From Porticoccaceae bacterium (lineage in GTDB: Bacteria > Pseudomonadota > Gammaproteobacteria > Pseudomonadales > Porticoccaceae): 7,670 nucleotides of DNA. Positions 1-6,352 of the stretch are shown here, in pieces. The stretch is taken from the NCBI GenBank assembly GCA_023255165.1, contig JALRJD010000104.1, forward strand, positions 1 through 7,670, written 5' to 3'. Position 1 is the stretch's first letter; each line of letters begins with the position of its first letter. A program made the translations under genes and the position numbers. The notes under the pieces were generated by a model, which saw nothing but the letters and a program-made list of their open reading frames with translations, had not been told where the DNA came from and did not search any database.

Positions 1-12
1 ATTCCTTTGCGC

Positions 13-82
13 CTTTCAGCGCTCGGAAAACTCGCTTTGCATCCCTGCAAAGCTCAGACAGTTCCGTCGCTCAGCCTGAAAG
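13..82. repeat. Imperfect inverted repeat with a perfect 8-bp inner hairpin
   Basis: The outer arms CTTTCAG (13-19) and CTGAAAG (76-82) are exact complements. The inner arms GCTTTGCA (34-41) and TGCAAAGC (46-53) are also exact complements around the 4-base loop TCCC. Between them the arms match only in part (for example CGGAA on one side against TTCCG on the other). The whole can fold as one long interrupted stem on either strand. There is no T-run on either side, so it is not an obvious rho-independent terminator. Confidence 0.5.
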
Positions 83-97
83 TCGCTGCAGTCATAA

Positions 98-126
98 GCG
101 GACCCTGATTGCTCCCAAGGGTCTGC
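98..126. repeat. 9-bp inverted repeat (stem-loop)
   Basis: GCGGACCCT (98-106) pairs with AGGGTCTGC (118-126): eight Watson-Crick pairs and one G-T wobble, around an 11-base loop. It is the strongest single stem in the first 250 bases. No T-run follows on either strand within a few bases, so it is more like an element of a structured RNA or repeat than a terminator. Confidence 0.5.
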
Positions 127-133
127 GGATACT

Positions 134-157
134 GTGCTCTGATCTGGCACCGAGCAC
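134..157. repeat. 6-bp perfect inverted repeat
   Basis: GTGCTC (134-139) is the exact complement of GAGCAC (152-157), with a 12-base loop. The right arm lies inside the first copy of a 13-base direct repeat (145-157), whose second copy is at 178-190 with 11 of 13 bases identical. Confidence 0.4.
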
Positions 158-393
158 TTTCAAAGAAGTCTCGCATTTGGCACTGAGCATGACCGAGAGG
201 GATCGGAAAGGTCTTCCAGGTTTTGGTCAAACCGATGTAATCCAATGGATTCCTTTAGCTAGCTTCACTCCTTAGGAATGATGAGATAAAAGAGACTCCC
301 GTGAAAAGATGGAATAAAAAGCTATCTCGGGGTGTCGAGTTAAGGGCGGCTGCGGGAGAATGGAGAACCTGTGCTCAGAGCGACAATTAATAT

Positions 394-1449
394 TTATTGT
401 CTGCGTGAAACCATAATCAATTTAAACGAGCCACTTCTGGCAACTTCTTCAACCTGCGGAAAATAATCCCGGGCTTTCTTTTCCAGCGCAATAAAATTAT
501 TCACTACAAACAGTGCCCGTCCGGTTGGAGCTAACAAGCGCATCGCGGCCCGGAGAAATTTCTGCGTCAACTCGCTATCAATGTTAAACCCCTGATGAAA
601 AGGAGGATTGCACACTATCGCGCCAAAGCGGCCCGTGATCTCACTGCCGGCATCACCGGCAATGACAGTTCCATTTATCTGCAGTGCGTCAAAGTTTGCC
701 TTGCAGGCGCGCAGCGCAGCGGCATTGTTGTCGGTGGCGGTGATTTCTGTGAAACCCTGTTGAGCAGCGGCGCAGGAGAGATAACCGTAGCCGCAGCCAA
801 GATCGAGCAGGGATTGCGGTGGCTGTTGATAGCGCTGCAGAAAGTTGGCTAGGTGCTGAATCAAAAAGGCACTGCCCTGATCGATTTTATTCCAGCCAAA
901 AATCCCCGGCTTGCTTTGCAGCGGCAAGTTATGCGGGCATTTAATTGGCCGCAGATTAGCGTAGTCCTTGTCATCCAGCGCTGGCTGATCATCGCTGTGT
1001 TTGGTGATTCGGGCCAGATAATAGTTGCCCTGTTTTTGTGGCTGACAGTTGTCGCCAAAGAGTTTGCAGGCGTGACGGGTGTAGGTTTTTACGCCGTCGG
1101 TTTTTTCACCACTCAACATCAACAGGCCGCCGGGTTTTAACAGCGTCAATGCCTGGTTGATTATATGGTGACTGACGGCGCGTTCTTTGGATACGCGAAA
1201 CAGAATGGCGTCAAGGCTGGCCGCTGGCTGTGCGGAAAAGTCGAAGTCATTAAACAGGGTCGGCACGCCGGCTTGCTCTGCGGCGCGGGCAATCTCAAAG
1301 CGATTGCTGATCAGTTGCCGCGTGGATTTGCCAGAGTGAGCCACATTAGACCAATTCGCAGAGGCCCAGTTTTCGTCGGCGACAATCAGGCAGTTGCCGT
1401 GAATATCCGGCAGCTGTTGCACCAGCAGTTCAACACTGGGGTCGCTCAT
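394..1449 (-). CDS. rsmC: 16S rRNA guanine-N2 methyltransferase, RsmC type
   Basis: The 351-residue product fits the RsmC family, which uses S-adenosylmethionine to make m2G at G1207 of 16S rRNA in the 30S subunit (known for E. coli RsmC, 343 residues). The N-terminal half (about 1-165) resembles the degenerate methyltransferase domain of RsmC, including GEKTDGVKT at 114-122. The C-terminal half holds the active domain: LFGDN and KPGIFGWNKIDQGS (180-193) ahead of it, SAM-binding motif DLGCGYG (216-222), the acidic residue Asp240 expected to contact the SAM ribose, and the catalytic motif NPPFHQG (281-287). The ATG start overlaps the rsuA stop codon by four bases (ATGA), with a GGCGG-like ribosome site inside rsuA, so translation is probably coupled. 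The sister enzyme RlmG (23S G1835) shares the NPPFH motif; the N-terminal motif, length and the C-terminal SGSFKLI stretch favour RsmC, but the substrate is inferred. Confidence 0.85.
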   Translation of the reverse strand: MSDPSVELLVQQLPDIHGNCLIVADENWASANWSNVAHSGKSTRQLISNRFEIARAAEQAGVPTLFNDFDFSAQPAASLDAILFRVSKERAVSHHIINQALTLLKPGGLLMLSGEKTDGVKTYTRHACKLFGDNCQPQKQGNYYLARITKHSDDQPALDDKDYANLRPIKCPHNLPLQSKPGIFGWNKIDQGSAFLIQHLANFLQRYQQPPQSLLDLGCGYGYLSCAAAQQGFTEITATDNNAAALRACKANFDALQINGTVIAGDAGSEITGRFGAIVCNPPFHQGFNIDSELTQKFLRAAMRLLAPTGRALFVVNNFIALEKKARDYFPQVEEVARSGSFKLIMVSRRQ

Positions 1450-2153
1450 GATCCGCCAGTCAAGATGCTGGCCACTTCCGCTTCGGTCAGTGGTCGGTAG
1501 TCGCCCGGCTCGAGTGTCTCGTCGAGCACAATATCGCCGACCTGTGTGCGATGCAGTGCCTCAACATGGTTGCCAAGTGCGGCGAACATACGCTTAACCT
1601 GATGATATTTTCCTTCAGCGATGCTCAGCAGCACGGTGCGCTCGTCGATTACTTCCATGGTTGCAGGCAGGCAGGGGTGCTTTTCGCCCTCCAGCCAGAC
1701 GCCATTGGCGAGTTTGTCTTGATAGTCGGGGCTGATGGGCACGCCCAGCGTGACAAGGTAGATTTTTTGGCAGTCACTGCGCGGCGAAGTCAGGCGATGG
1801 TTCCACTGGCCGTCGTCGGTGATCAGCAGCAGACCGGTGGTGTCGATATCCAGACGTCCGGCTATTTGTAGTTCTGCGCTGCGGTGCTCATAGATCAGAT
1901 CGAGGGCGGTGGTGTTGGTATTATCTTTGGTTGCCGAGACCACGCCCGCGGGCTTGTTAAGCATAAAGTAACGATGCGTTGGCGCCAGGATAGCCGAGCC
2001 GTCGATGCAGATGGTTTCACTGCCGCTGACTTTTTGCGCCGGATTGGTGGCCGGCTCGTCGTCGATGGTGATATCGCCATACTTTATATAGCGTTTTACC
2101 TCGCTGCGCGAGAGGTCGGTGGCGTTGCTGATATATTTGTCGAGTCTGAGCAT
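1446..2153 (-). CDS. rsuA: 16S rRNA pseudouridine(516) synthase RsuA
   Basis: This 235-residue protein is close in length and sequence to E. coli RsuA (231 residues), which converts U516 of 16S rRNA to pseudouridine. Residues 1-60 form an S4-type RNA-binding domain starting MLRLDKYIS. The catalytic domain follows with RYFMLNKPAGVVSAT (61-75), then the RsuA/RluB/RluE/RluF signature GRLDIDTTGLLLITDDG (99-115). Asp102 sits exactly where the catalytic aspartate of E. coli RsuA lies. SPR and Tyr132 follow, then the C-terminal motif EGKYHQVKRMFAALGNHV (180-197). The C-terminal PGDYRPLTEAEVASI matches RsuA rather than RluB or RluE, supporting the 16S assignment. The ATG start shares one base with the hemB stop (TAATG), and the stop overlaps the rsmC start, so the gene sits between two coupled neighbours. 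The combination puts two 16S-modifying enzymes in one transcript. Confidence 0.93.
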   Translation of the reverse strand: MLRLDKYISNATDLSRSEVKRYIKYGDITIDDEPATNPAQKVSGSETICIDGSAILAPTHRYFMLNKPAGVVSATKDNTNTTALDLIYEHRSAELQIAGRLDIDTTGLLLITDDGQWNHRLTSPRSDCQKIYLVTLGVPISPDYQDKLANGVWLEGEKHPCLPATMEVIDERTVLLSIAEGKYHQVKRMFAALGNHVEALHRTQVGDIVLDETLEPGDYRPLTEAEVASILTGGS

Positions 2154-3169
2154 TATTGGTTGTTCAGCAGACGGGCGGCGTCTTTGGCAAAGTAGCTGAG
2201 AATGCCATCCGCGCCGGCGCGCTTAAAGGCCAGCAGTGATTCAAGAATGACGGCGTCGCGCTGCAGCCAGCCATTGTCGAAGGCGGCACAGTGCATGGCA
2301 TATTCGCCGCTGACCTGATAGGCAAAGGTCGGCGCTCTGAGCTCATCTTTAACACGTCTTACTACATCCAGATAGGGCATGCCGGGCTTGACCATAATCA
2401 TATCGGCGCCCTCTTCGAGGTCCAGTGCGCACTCGTGCAGCGCTTCATCGCTGTTGGCTGGATCCATCTGATAGGTTTTCTTGTCGCCACCTTTAATATT
2501 GCCGGCCGAACCGACCGCGTCGCGGAAGGGGCCATAGTAGCTGGAGGCGAACTTGGCGGCGTAGGCCATGATCAAGGTGTTCACAAAACCGTTGTCTTCA
2601 AGCTCTTCGCGGATCGCCCAGATGCGGCCATCCATCATGTCTGAGGGCGCGACGATATCGGCACCGGCTTCGGCGTGAGAGAGTGCTTGCCTGGCGAGGG
2701 TTTCGACGGTGATGTCGTTAAGTACATAGCCCGTTTGTTCGTCGATAATGCCGTCCTGGCCATGGGTGGTAAACGGGTCGAGGGCAACATCGGTAATCAC
2801 ACCCAGTTCAGGCACCGCCTGTTTCACTGCGCGCACAGCGCGCTGGGCCAACCCTTCGGGATTGTATGCCTCTTCCGCAAGCAGCGATTTCTTCTCGTCC
2901 GGGGTGACCGGAAATAGCGCGATGGCGGGAATGCCTAGTGCGGCAACTTCGCGTGCTTCCTCCACCAGCAGATCAATTGACAGACGTTCAACGCCAGGCA
3001 TGGAGGCGACGGCCTGGCGCTGCTGACTGCCTTCGACTACAAACAGTGGCAGGATCAGATCATTGGCGCTGAGCGATGACTCGCGAACCAGACGCCGGGC
3101 AAAATCGGTGGCGCGGGCGCGGCGCATACGAGTATAGGGATAGGGGCCACGTTGGCTCGAAAAGCTCAT
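2153..3169 (-). CDS. hemB: Delta-aminolevulinic acid dehydratase (porphobilinogen synthase)
   Basis: HemB condenses two 5-aminolevulinate molecules to porphobilinogen, the second committed step of heme synthesis, in the cytoplasm. The 338-residue product carries both Schiff-base lysines: Lys206 in YAAKFASSYYGPF and Lys261 in MVKPGMPYLD. The metal region reads ALDPFTTHGQDGI (129-141), without the three cysteines of zinc-dependent enzymes, as in the Pseudomonas aeruginosa magnesium-type enzyme. I chose the ATG at 3169, not the in-frame ATG 66 bases upstream, because GGAG lies five bases before it, the protein then begins MSFSSQRGPYPYTRMRR as in the family, and the extra residues look non-homologous. 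The gene lies 128 bp downstream of hemL, the gene for the preceding enzyme, and its TAA overlaps the rsuA start by one base. I saw no convincing terminator or promoter in the hemL-hemB gap, so co-transcription is plausible but not shown. Confidence 0.96.
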   Translation of the reverse strand: MSFSSQRGPYPYTRMRRARATDFARRLVRESSLSANDLILPLFVVEGSQQRQAVASMPGVERLSIDLLVEEAREVAALGIPAIALFPVTPDEKKSLLAEEAYNPEGLAQRAVRAVKQAVPELGVITDVALDPFTTHGQDGIIDEQTGYVLNDITVETLARQALSHAEAGADIVAPSDMMDGRIWAIREELEDNGFVNTLIMAYAAKFASSYYGPFRDAVGSAGNIKGGDKKTYQMDPANSDEALHECALDLEEGADMIMVKPGMPYLDVVRRVKDELRAPTFAYQVSGEYAMHCAAFDNGWLQRDAVILESLLAFKRAGADGILSYFAKDAARLLNNQ

Positions 3170-3297
3170 GGGTACTCCAAAAAGTGATGCTGCAATCGAT
3201 ATAGTTTCCAGGCGCAATGATACGGAAAAATGCAAGCTGTGGGGTGACTATCTCTCTGATCTTTATTCCTGCTCTATTTTTGAGCGGATTTCGCCGA

Positions 3298-4590
3298 TTA
3301 CAGTGTTTTAAACACGGCCTCTGCCGAATCCAGCGTAAATTGGATATCGCTGTCTGTGTGCGCGGCGGACATAAAGCCGGCTTCATAGGACGCGGGCGCA
3401 AGATAGACGCCGGCCTCAAGCATGCCATGGAAAAACTTGCCGAAGCGTTCAGTGTCGCAGCGCATCACTTGCTGATAGTTAATGATGTGCTCTTCCTCGG
3501 TGAAGAAGATTCCCCACATGGTGCCGACATGGTTGCTGGACATGGGGATGCCTGCGGCGGCGGCGCGTTCGCGCAGACCATTGACCAGTTGATCAGTGTG
3601 CGCAACCAGCGGGTCGAGAAACCCGGGTCGGGAAACTTGATTGAGAGTGGCCAGTCCGGCGGCCATGGCTACCGGATTACCAGACAGTGTGCCAGCCTGA
3701 TACACCGGGCCGAGTGGAGCGATCTGCTCCATGATATCGCGTCTGCCGCCGAACGCGCCGACCGGCATACCACCGCCAATGACCTTACCGAGGCAGATCA
3801 AGTCTGGGGTAATGCCATAGTAAGCACTTGCTCCCTGGGGGCCAATGCGGAAGCCTGTCATTACTTCATCAATAATTAACAAGGCGCCGGATTCGCTGCA
3901 GCAATCCCGCAGTGCCTGCAAAAAGCCCGGGATCGGTGGCACGCAGTTCATATTACCGACTACTGGCTCGACAATAATGCAGGCGATCTGATCACCGATC
4001 TCGGCAAAGGTCTCTACAACCTGTTCGATATTGTTGTAGCTCAGGGTGATGGTGTGGTCGGCCAACGATGCTGGCACGCCAGGCGAGCTGGGTACGCCGA
4101 GTGTCAGCGCGCCGGACCCGGCCTTGACCAGCAGCGAATCGGAGTGGCCGTGATAGCAGCCTTCAAATTTCACAATCTTGTCGCGCCCGGTGAAGCCTCT
4201 GGCCAAACGGATCGCGCTCATGGTCGCCTCGGTACCTGAATTGACCATGCGTACCATCTCCATGCCTGGTACCTGTTCGCAGATCTTGTCGGCGAGCAGG
4301 ATTTCCAGTTCGGTTGGCGTGCCAAAGGTCATGGCTTTTTCCAGCTGTTCACGAATCGCATCCAGTACAATCGGGTGGCCGTGGCCGAGAATCATCGGCC
4401 CCCATGACATGACATAGTCGATATAGCGTTTGCCGTCCGCATCGAACATGTAGGCGCCGTGGGCGCGATCAAAAAAGAGCGGGGTGCCGCCGACCGCGCG
4501 AAACGCTCTTACCGGAGAGTTAACCCCACCCGGGATATGTTTTTGAGCGGCGTCGAAAAGTTGTTTGGAGCGGGGGCCGGCGTATGTCAT
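3298..4590 (-). CDS. hemL: Glutamate-1-semialdehyde 2,1-aminomutase
   Basis: HemL is a PLP-dependent class III aminotransferase-fold enzyme that converts glutamate-1-semialdehyde to 5-aminolevulinate in the C5 pathway of tetrapyrrole synthesis. The 430-residue length is typical (E. coli 426). Near the start is FDAAQKHIPGGVNSPVRAF (12-30), a family hallmark. PLP-site motifs follow: NSGTEATMSAIRLAR (117-131), YHGHSD (146-151), DEVMTGFR (241-248, Asp241 expected to contact the PLP ring nitrogen) and the Schiff-base lysine Lys269 in CLGKVIGGGMPVGAFGG. The C-terminal GVYLAPASYEAGFMSAAHT (394-412) is also characteristic. The ATG start is supported by AGGAA six bases upstream. No fault or truncation is visible. 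The hemJ gene lies upstream and hemB downstream on the same strand, a heme synthesis cluster; the glutamyl-tRNA reductase gene hemA is not in the window. Confidence 0.97.
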   Translation of the reverse strand: MTYAGPRSKQLFDAAQKHIPGGVNSPVRAFRAVGGTPLFFDRAHGAYMFDADGKRYIDYVMSWGPMILGHGHPIVLDAIREQLEKAMTFGTPTELEILLADKICEQVPGMEMVRMVNSGTEATMSAIRLARGFTGRDKIVKFEGCYHGHSDSLLVKAGSGALTLGVPSSPGVPASLADHTITLSYNNIEQVVETFAEIGDQIACIIVEPVVGNMNCVPPIPGFLQALRDCCSESGALLIIDEVMTGFRIGPQGASAYYGITPDLICLGKVIGGGMPVGAFGGRRDIMEQIAPLGPVYQAGTLSGNPVAMAAGLATLNQVSRPGFLDPLVAHTDQLVNGLRERAAAAGIPMSSNHVGTMWGIFFTEEEHIINYQQVMRCDTERFGKFFHGMLEAGVYLAPASYEAGFMSAAHTDSDIQFTLDSAEAVFKTL

Positions 4591-4635
4591 GACAAATTCC
4601 TGGGTGCTGGTTTGATGGTGTTATTTGAAGCGGTT

Positions 4636-4672
4636 AAAAAACGGCCGACCATTATCGCGAATATCGCTGGTC
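4636..4672 (-). terminator. Possible terminator or attenuator between hemJ and hemL
   Basis: Reading the minus strand, GACCA (complement of 4668-4672) and the directly adjoining GCGA pair with TCGC and TGGTC, giving nine pairs with a one-sided 5-base bulge and a 3-base loop (ATA). The stem is followed by GGCCG and then six Ts (A-run at 4636-4641 on the plus strand). The bulge and the five bases between stem and T-run make it weaker than a textbook terminator. If real, it would reduce read-through from hemJ into hemL, whose start codon lies 46 bases further on. Confidence 0.35.
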
Positions 4673-4735
4673 GATGCTATTTGTGACACGCCGTGCATGC
4701 GTGATACGTGGTTGGCTAACGGCTGGATGGCTGAT

Positions 4736-5164
4736 TCAGGAAAAGGGTTTAACAATCACCAGAATAACAATGGCCACCAGAAACAGCACAGGCACTTCAT
4801 TGAACACCCTGAAATAGACATGGCTTTTGTCACTGACGCCATCGCGTAATTGCCGCAGATGCACGGCACAGCTAAAGTGATAGCCAATCAATACGACCAC
4901 CAGCAGTGCTTTTAATTGAAACCAGGTTTGGCTGAGATAATAATCCGCGGACATGGAAACCAGCCAGCCGCCAAGTACGACGGTGGCAATCATCGACGGT
5001 GTGGCGATGCCTCGGTAGAGTTTGCGCTCCATAACAATAAAGCGCTCGATGCTGAGGCTGTCTTCCGACATGGCGTGATAGACAAACAGTCGGGGCAGAT
5101 AAAACAGTGCGGCGAACCAGCAGATAACGGCAATAAGATGAAAGGCCAGAACCCATTCGTACAC
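4736..5164 (-). CDS. hemJ: Protoporphyrinogen IX oxidase HemJ (four-helix membrane protein)
   Basis: HemJ (formerly UPF0093) oxidises protoporphyrinogen IX to protoporphyrin IX in the inner membrane, replacing the unrelated HemG or HemY. From the chosen start the product is 142 residues, the usual family length. Four hydrophobic segments are visible at about 4-23, 57-72, 84-103 and 124-139. Family residues include His9 in the first helix, the RLFVYHA motif (25-31), Met45-Glu46-Arg47-Lys48-Leu49-Tyr50, LKALLV (84-89) and FNEVP (121-125). I chose GTG at 5164 because the sequence then reads (M)YEWVLAFHLIAVICWFA, as HemJ proteins begin, and a G-rich run (GGGGGT) lies just upstream. The in-frame ATG at 5221 would add 19 residues without homology and start inside the divergent promoter. 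It faces argC head to head. Its place before hemL and hemB supports a heme role. Confidence 0.9.
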   Translation of the reverse strand: MYEWVLAFHLIAVICWFAALFYLPRLFVYHAMSEDSLSIERFIVMERKLYRGIATPSMIATVVLGGWLVSMSADYYLSQTWFQLKALLVVVLIGYHFSCAVHLRQLRDGVSDKSHVYFRVFNEVPVLFLVAIVILVIVKPFS

Positions 5165-5206
5165 GCAACACCCCCGGAAAACATTGGCTGTGGAGAGGTT
5201 TGATCT

Positions 5207-5248
5207 CGCTATAAAACCCACAGACGCTATAAGATTCGGGTATTATAG
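5207..5248. promoter_or_regulatory. Repeated CTATAA motif in the hemJ-argC divergent region (operator candidate)
   Basis: CGCTATAA occurs twice as a direct repeat, at 5207-5214 and 5225-5232, exactly 18 bp apart. The second copy's CTATAA (5227-5232) is mirrored by TTATAG at 5243-5248, a perfect 6-bp inverted repeat with a 10-base spacer. The motif lies between two divergent start codons (hemJ at 5164 and argC at 5288). The spacing of 18 bp between direct copies differs from exact helical multiples, so it may be a regulator site or a cluster of -10-like sequences. I cannot assign a regulator; it does not match the ArgR ARG box (TGAAT and ATTCA halves). Confidence 0.35.
5242..5247 (-). promoter_or_regulatory. 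Candidate -10 box (TATAAT) for hemJ
   Basis: On the minus strand these bases read TATAAT, a perfect sigma-70 -10 hexamer, 77 bases before the hemJ GTG. The best -35 partner is TTATCC with an 18-base spacer, a poor match, so the promoter is uncertain. On the plus strand the overlapping bases 5241-5246 read TATTAT and could be the -10 box of argC, again without a good -35. The two possible -10 boxes overlap, so the two polymerases would compete. Confidence 0.4.
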
Positions 5249-5287
5249 ACCGACAAATTATTTCTGGATAACGAAAAGAGAAAGCCC

Positions 5288-6352
5288 GTGATTAAAATTG
5301 GAATTGTCGGAGCAACAGGCTACACCGGGGCGGAACTGCTCAGGTTGTTGGCTGTGCATCCGCAGGCGCAAGTAACAGTCATTACCTCTCGCGGTGAGCA
5401 GGGCAAGCCGGTTGCCGATCTCTATCCGAGTTTGAGAGGCATTATCGACTTGGTATTTTCTGAGCCCGATGTGGATCAGCTGGCGCAGTGCGACATCGTG
5501 TTTTTTGCCACACCCCACGGCGTGGCCCAGAGCATGGTGCCCGATATTCTGCAGCGCGGCGTTAAGGTTATCGACCTGTCTGCCGATTTTCGAATAAAAG
5601 ATGTAGCGGTTTGGGAGAGCTGGTATGGCCAGCCCCACGGCGCACCTGAGCTGATTCCTCAGGCGGTCTATGGATTACCTGAACTGAACCGTGACGCCAT
5701 CGCCAAAGCGACATTGATAGCTTGCCCCGGATGTTATCCAACCAGTGTGCAGCTCGGGTTTTTGCCGCTGCTGGAAGCCGGTTGCGTGGATCTTGGCGAC
5801 CTTATTGCCAACTCGGCCTCAGGGGTCAGTGGCGCTGGGCGTCAGGCGAGTATTGGCGGGCTGCACAGCGAAGTGAGTGACAGTTTTAAAGCTTATGCGG
5901 CCTCCGGTCACCGACATCACCCGGAGATTGTTCAGGGGCTAAATGATATTGCCGCGCTGGCGGATGGCGCGCTGGTGAATGGTGCACAGGCGTCGGTGAA
6001 TTTGACCTTTGTGCCGCATCTACTGCCGATCAACAGAGGCATTCATACAACTTTATATGCCAATCTCACTGATCCGGGTGTTGATGTGCAGGCACTGTTT
6101 GAGGCGCGCTATGCGAACGAACCATTTGTTGATGTGATGCCCTCGGGCAGTCATCCCCAGACCAACTCTGTGCGCGGTTCCAACTACTGCCGCATTGCTG
6201 TGCACCGTCCGAATGGCGGCGCCAAGGTGATCGTGCTGGTGGTTGAGGATAATTTGACCAAGGGTGCTTCAGGTCAGGGAATACAGTGTATGAATATTAT
6301 CTGTGGTCTGGCTGAAGAGACCGGGTTGGCTGCGCCAGCACTGCTGCCCTGA
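5288..6352 (+). CDS. argC: N-acetyl-gamma-glutamyl-phosphate reductase
   Basis: ArgC reduces N-acetylglutamyl phosphate to N-acetylglutamate semialdehyde with NADPH, the third step of arginine synthesis, in the cytoplasm. The 354-residue product begins with the Rossmann motif IKIGIVGATGYTGAELLRLL (2-21). FFATPHGVAQ (72-81) and IDLSADFR (95-102) are family motifs. Cys149 in ACPGCYPTSVQLG is the catalytic cysteine that forms the thioester, and GVSGAGR (179-185) and HRHHPEI (208-214), with the catalytic histidine, follow. The C-terminal DNLTKGASGQGIQCMN (321-336) is also typical. It is slightly longer than many family members, from a short C-terminal extension. The start is GTG at 5288, the only codon that keeps the MIKIGIVGATG beginning; its upstream site (AAAAGAGAAAG) is weak. 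The stop TGA shares one base with the ATG of the next gene (TGATG), so the two are likely coupled. Confidence 0.97.
   Translation: MIKIGIVGATGYTGAELLRLLAVHPQAQVTVITSRGEQGKPVADLYPSLRGIIDLVFSEPDVDQLAQCDIVFFATPHGVAQSMVPDILQRGVKVIDLSADFRIKDVAVWESWYGQPHGAPELIPQAVYGLPELNRDAIAKATLIACPGCYPTSVQLGFLPLLEAGCVDLGDLIANSASGVSGAGRQASIGGLHSEVSDSFKAYAASGHRHHPEIVQGLNDIAALADGALVNGAQASVNLTFVPHLLPINRGIHTTLYANLTDPGVDVQALFEARYANEPFVDVMPSGSHPQTNSVRGSNYCRIAVHRPNGGAKVIVLVVEDNLTKGASGQGIQCMNIICGLAEETGLAAPALLP

Larger units (their letters stand above)
1..393. other. Non-coding, hairpin-rich stretch downstream of rsmC
   Basis: No reading frame here gives a recognisable protein; the longest (63 codons, minus strand, 54-245) has no family I can name. 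The segment contains an unusual density of complementary arms: 13-19 with 76-82, 34-41 with 46-53, 98-106 with 118-126, 134-139 with 152-157, and 219-223 with 229-233. It also has an imperfect direct repeat (145-157 and 178-190) and an 8-base direct repeat ATTCCTTT at 1-8 and 249-256. From 257 to 393 the sequence is less structured, with only short complementary arms (283-288 with 323-328; 296-301 with 353-358). It lies beyond the stop codon of rsmC, so part of it could be the operon's 3' untranslated region, but I see no classical stem plus T-run terminator. It might be a structured RNA, a dispersed repeat, or the remnant of an element; the sequence alone does not decide. Confidence 0.6.

Noticed and set aside
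13..82. Integron attC-like recombination site
   Set aside because: The imperfect inverted repeat is about the right size, but the conserved ends (RYYYAAC and GTTRRRY core sites) are absent, and no integrase or cassette is present.
54..245. 63-codon minus-strand reading frame with an ATG start
   Set aside because: No recognisable family, no good ribosome site (the bases before the ATG show no AGGAG-like run), and it overlaps several strong inverted repeats that explain the sequence better. A small gene cannot be excluded, only not supported.
595..2644. Several plus-strand reading frames of 80-120 codons opposite rsmC, rsuA and hemB
   Set aside because: They lie wholly antisense to strongly supported genes, have no family resemblance and no ribosome sites; they are by-products of the codon bias of the real genes.
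3170..3235. Longer hemB starting at the upstream in-frame ATG (360 residues)
   Set aside because: The extra 22 residues do not look like any HemB N-terminus, while the ATG at 3169 has GGAG five bases upstream and gives the family's usual beginning.
3271..3285. GCTC/GAGC stem between hemL and hemB as a terminator
   Set aside because: The stem is only four pairs and no T-run follows in the direction of transcription.
3217..3879. 220-codon plus-strand reading frame opposite hemL
   Set aside because: It is antisense to hemL, whose PLP-enzyme motifs are complete, and the translated sequence shows no known domain.
5165..5221. Longer hemJ starting at the ATG at 5221 (161 residues)
   Set aside because: The added residues are not HemJ-like and would place the start inside the divergent promoter region; GTG at 5164 gives the family length of about 142 residues.
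5165..5287. ArgR-binding ARG box ahead of argC
   Set aside because: AT-rich stretches are present but no pair of TGAAT/ATTCA half-sites at the proper spacing could be found.
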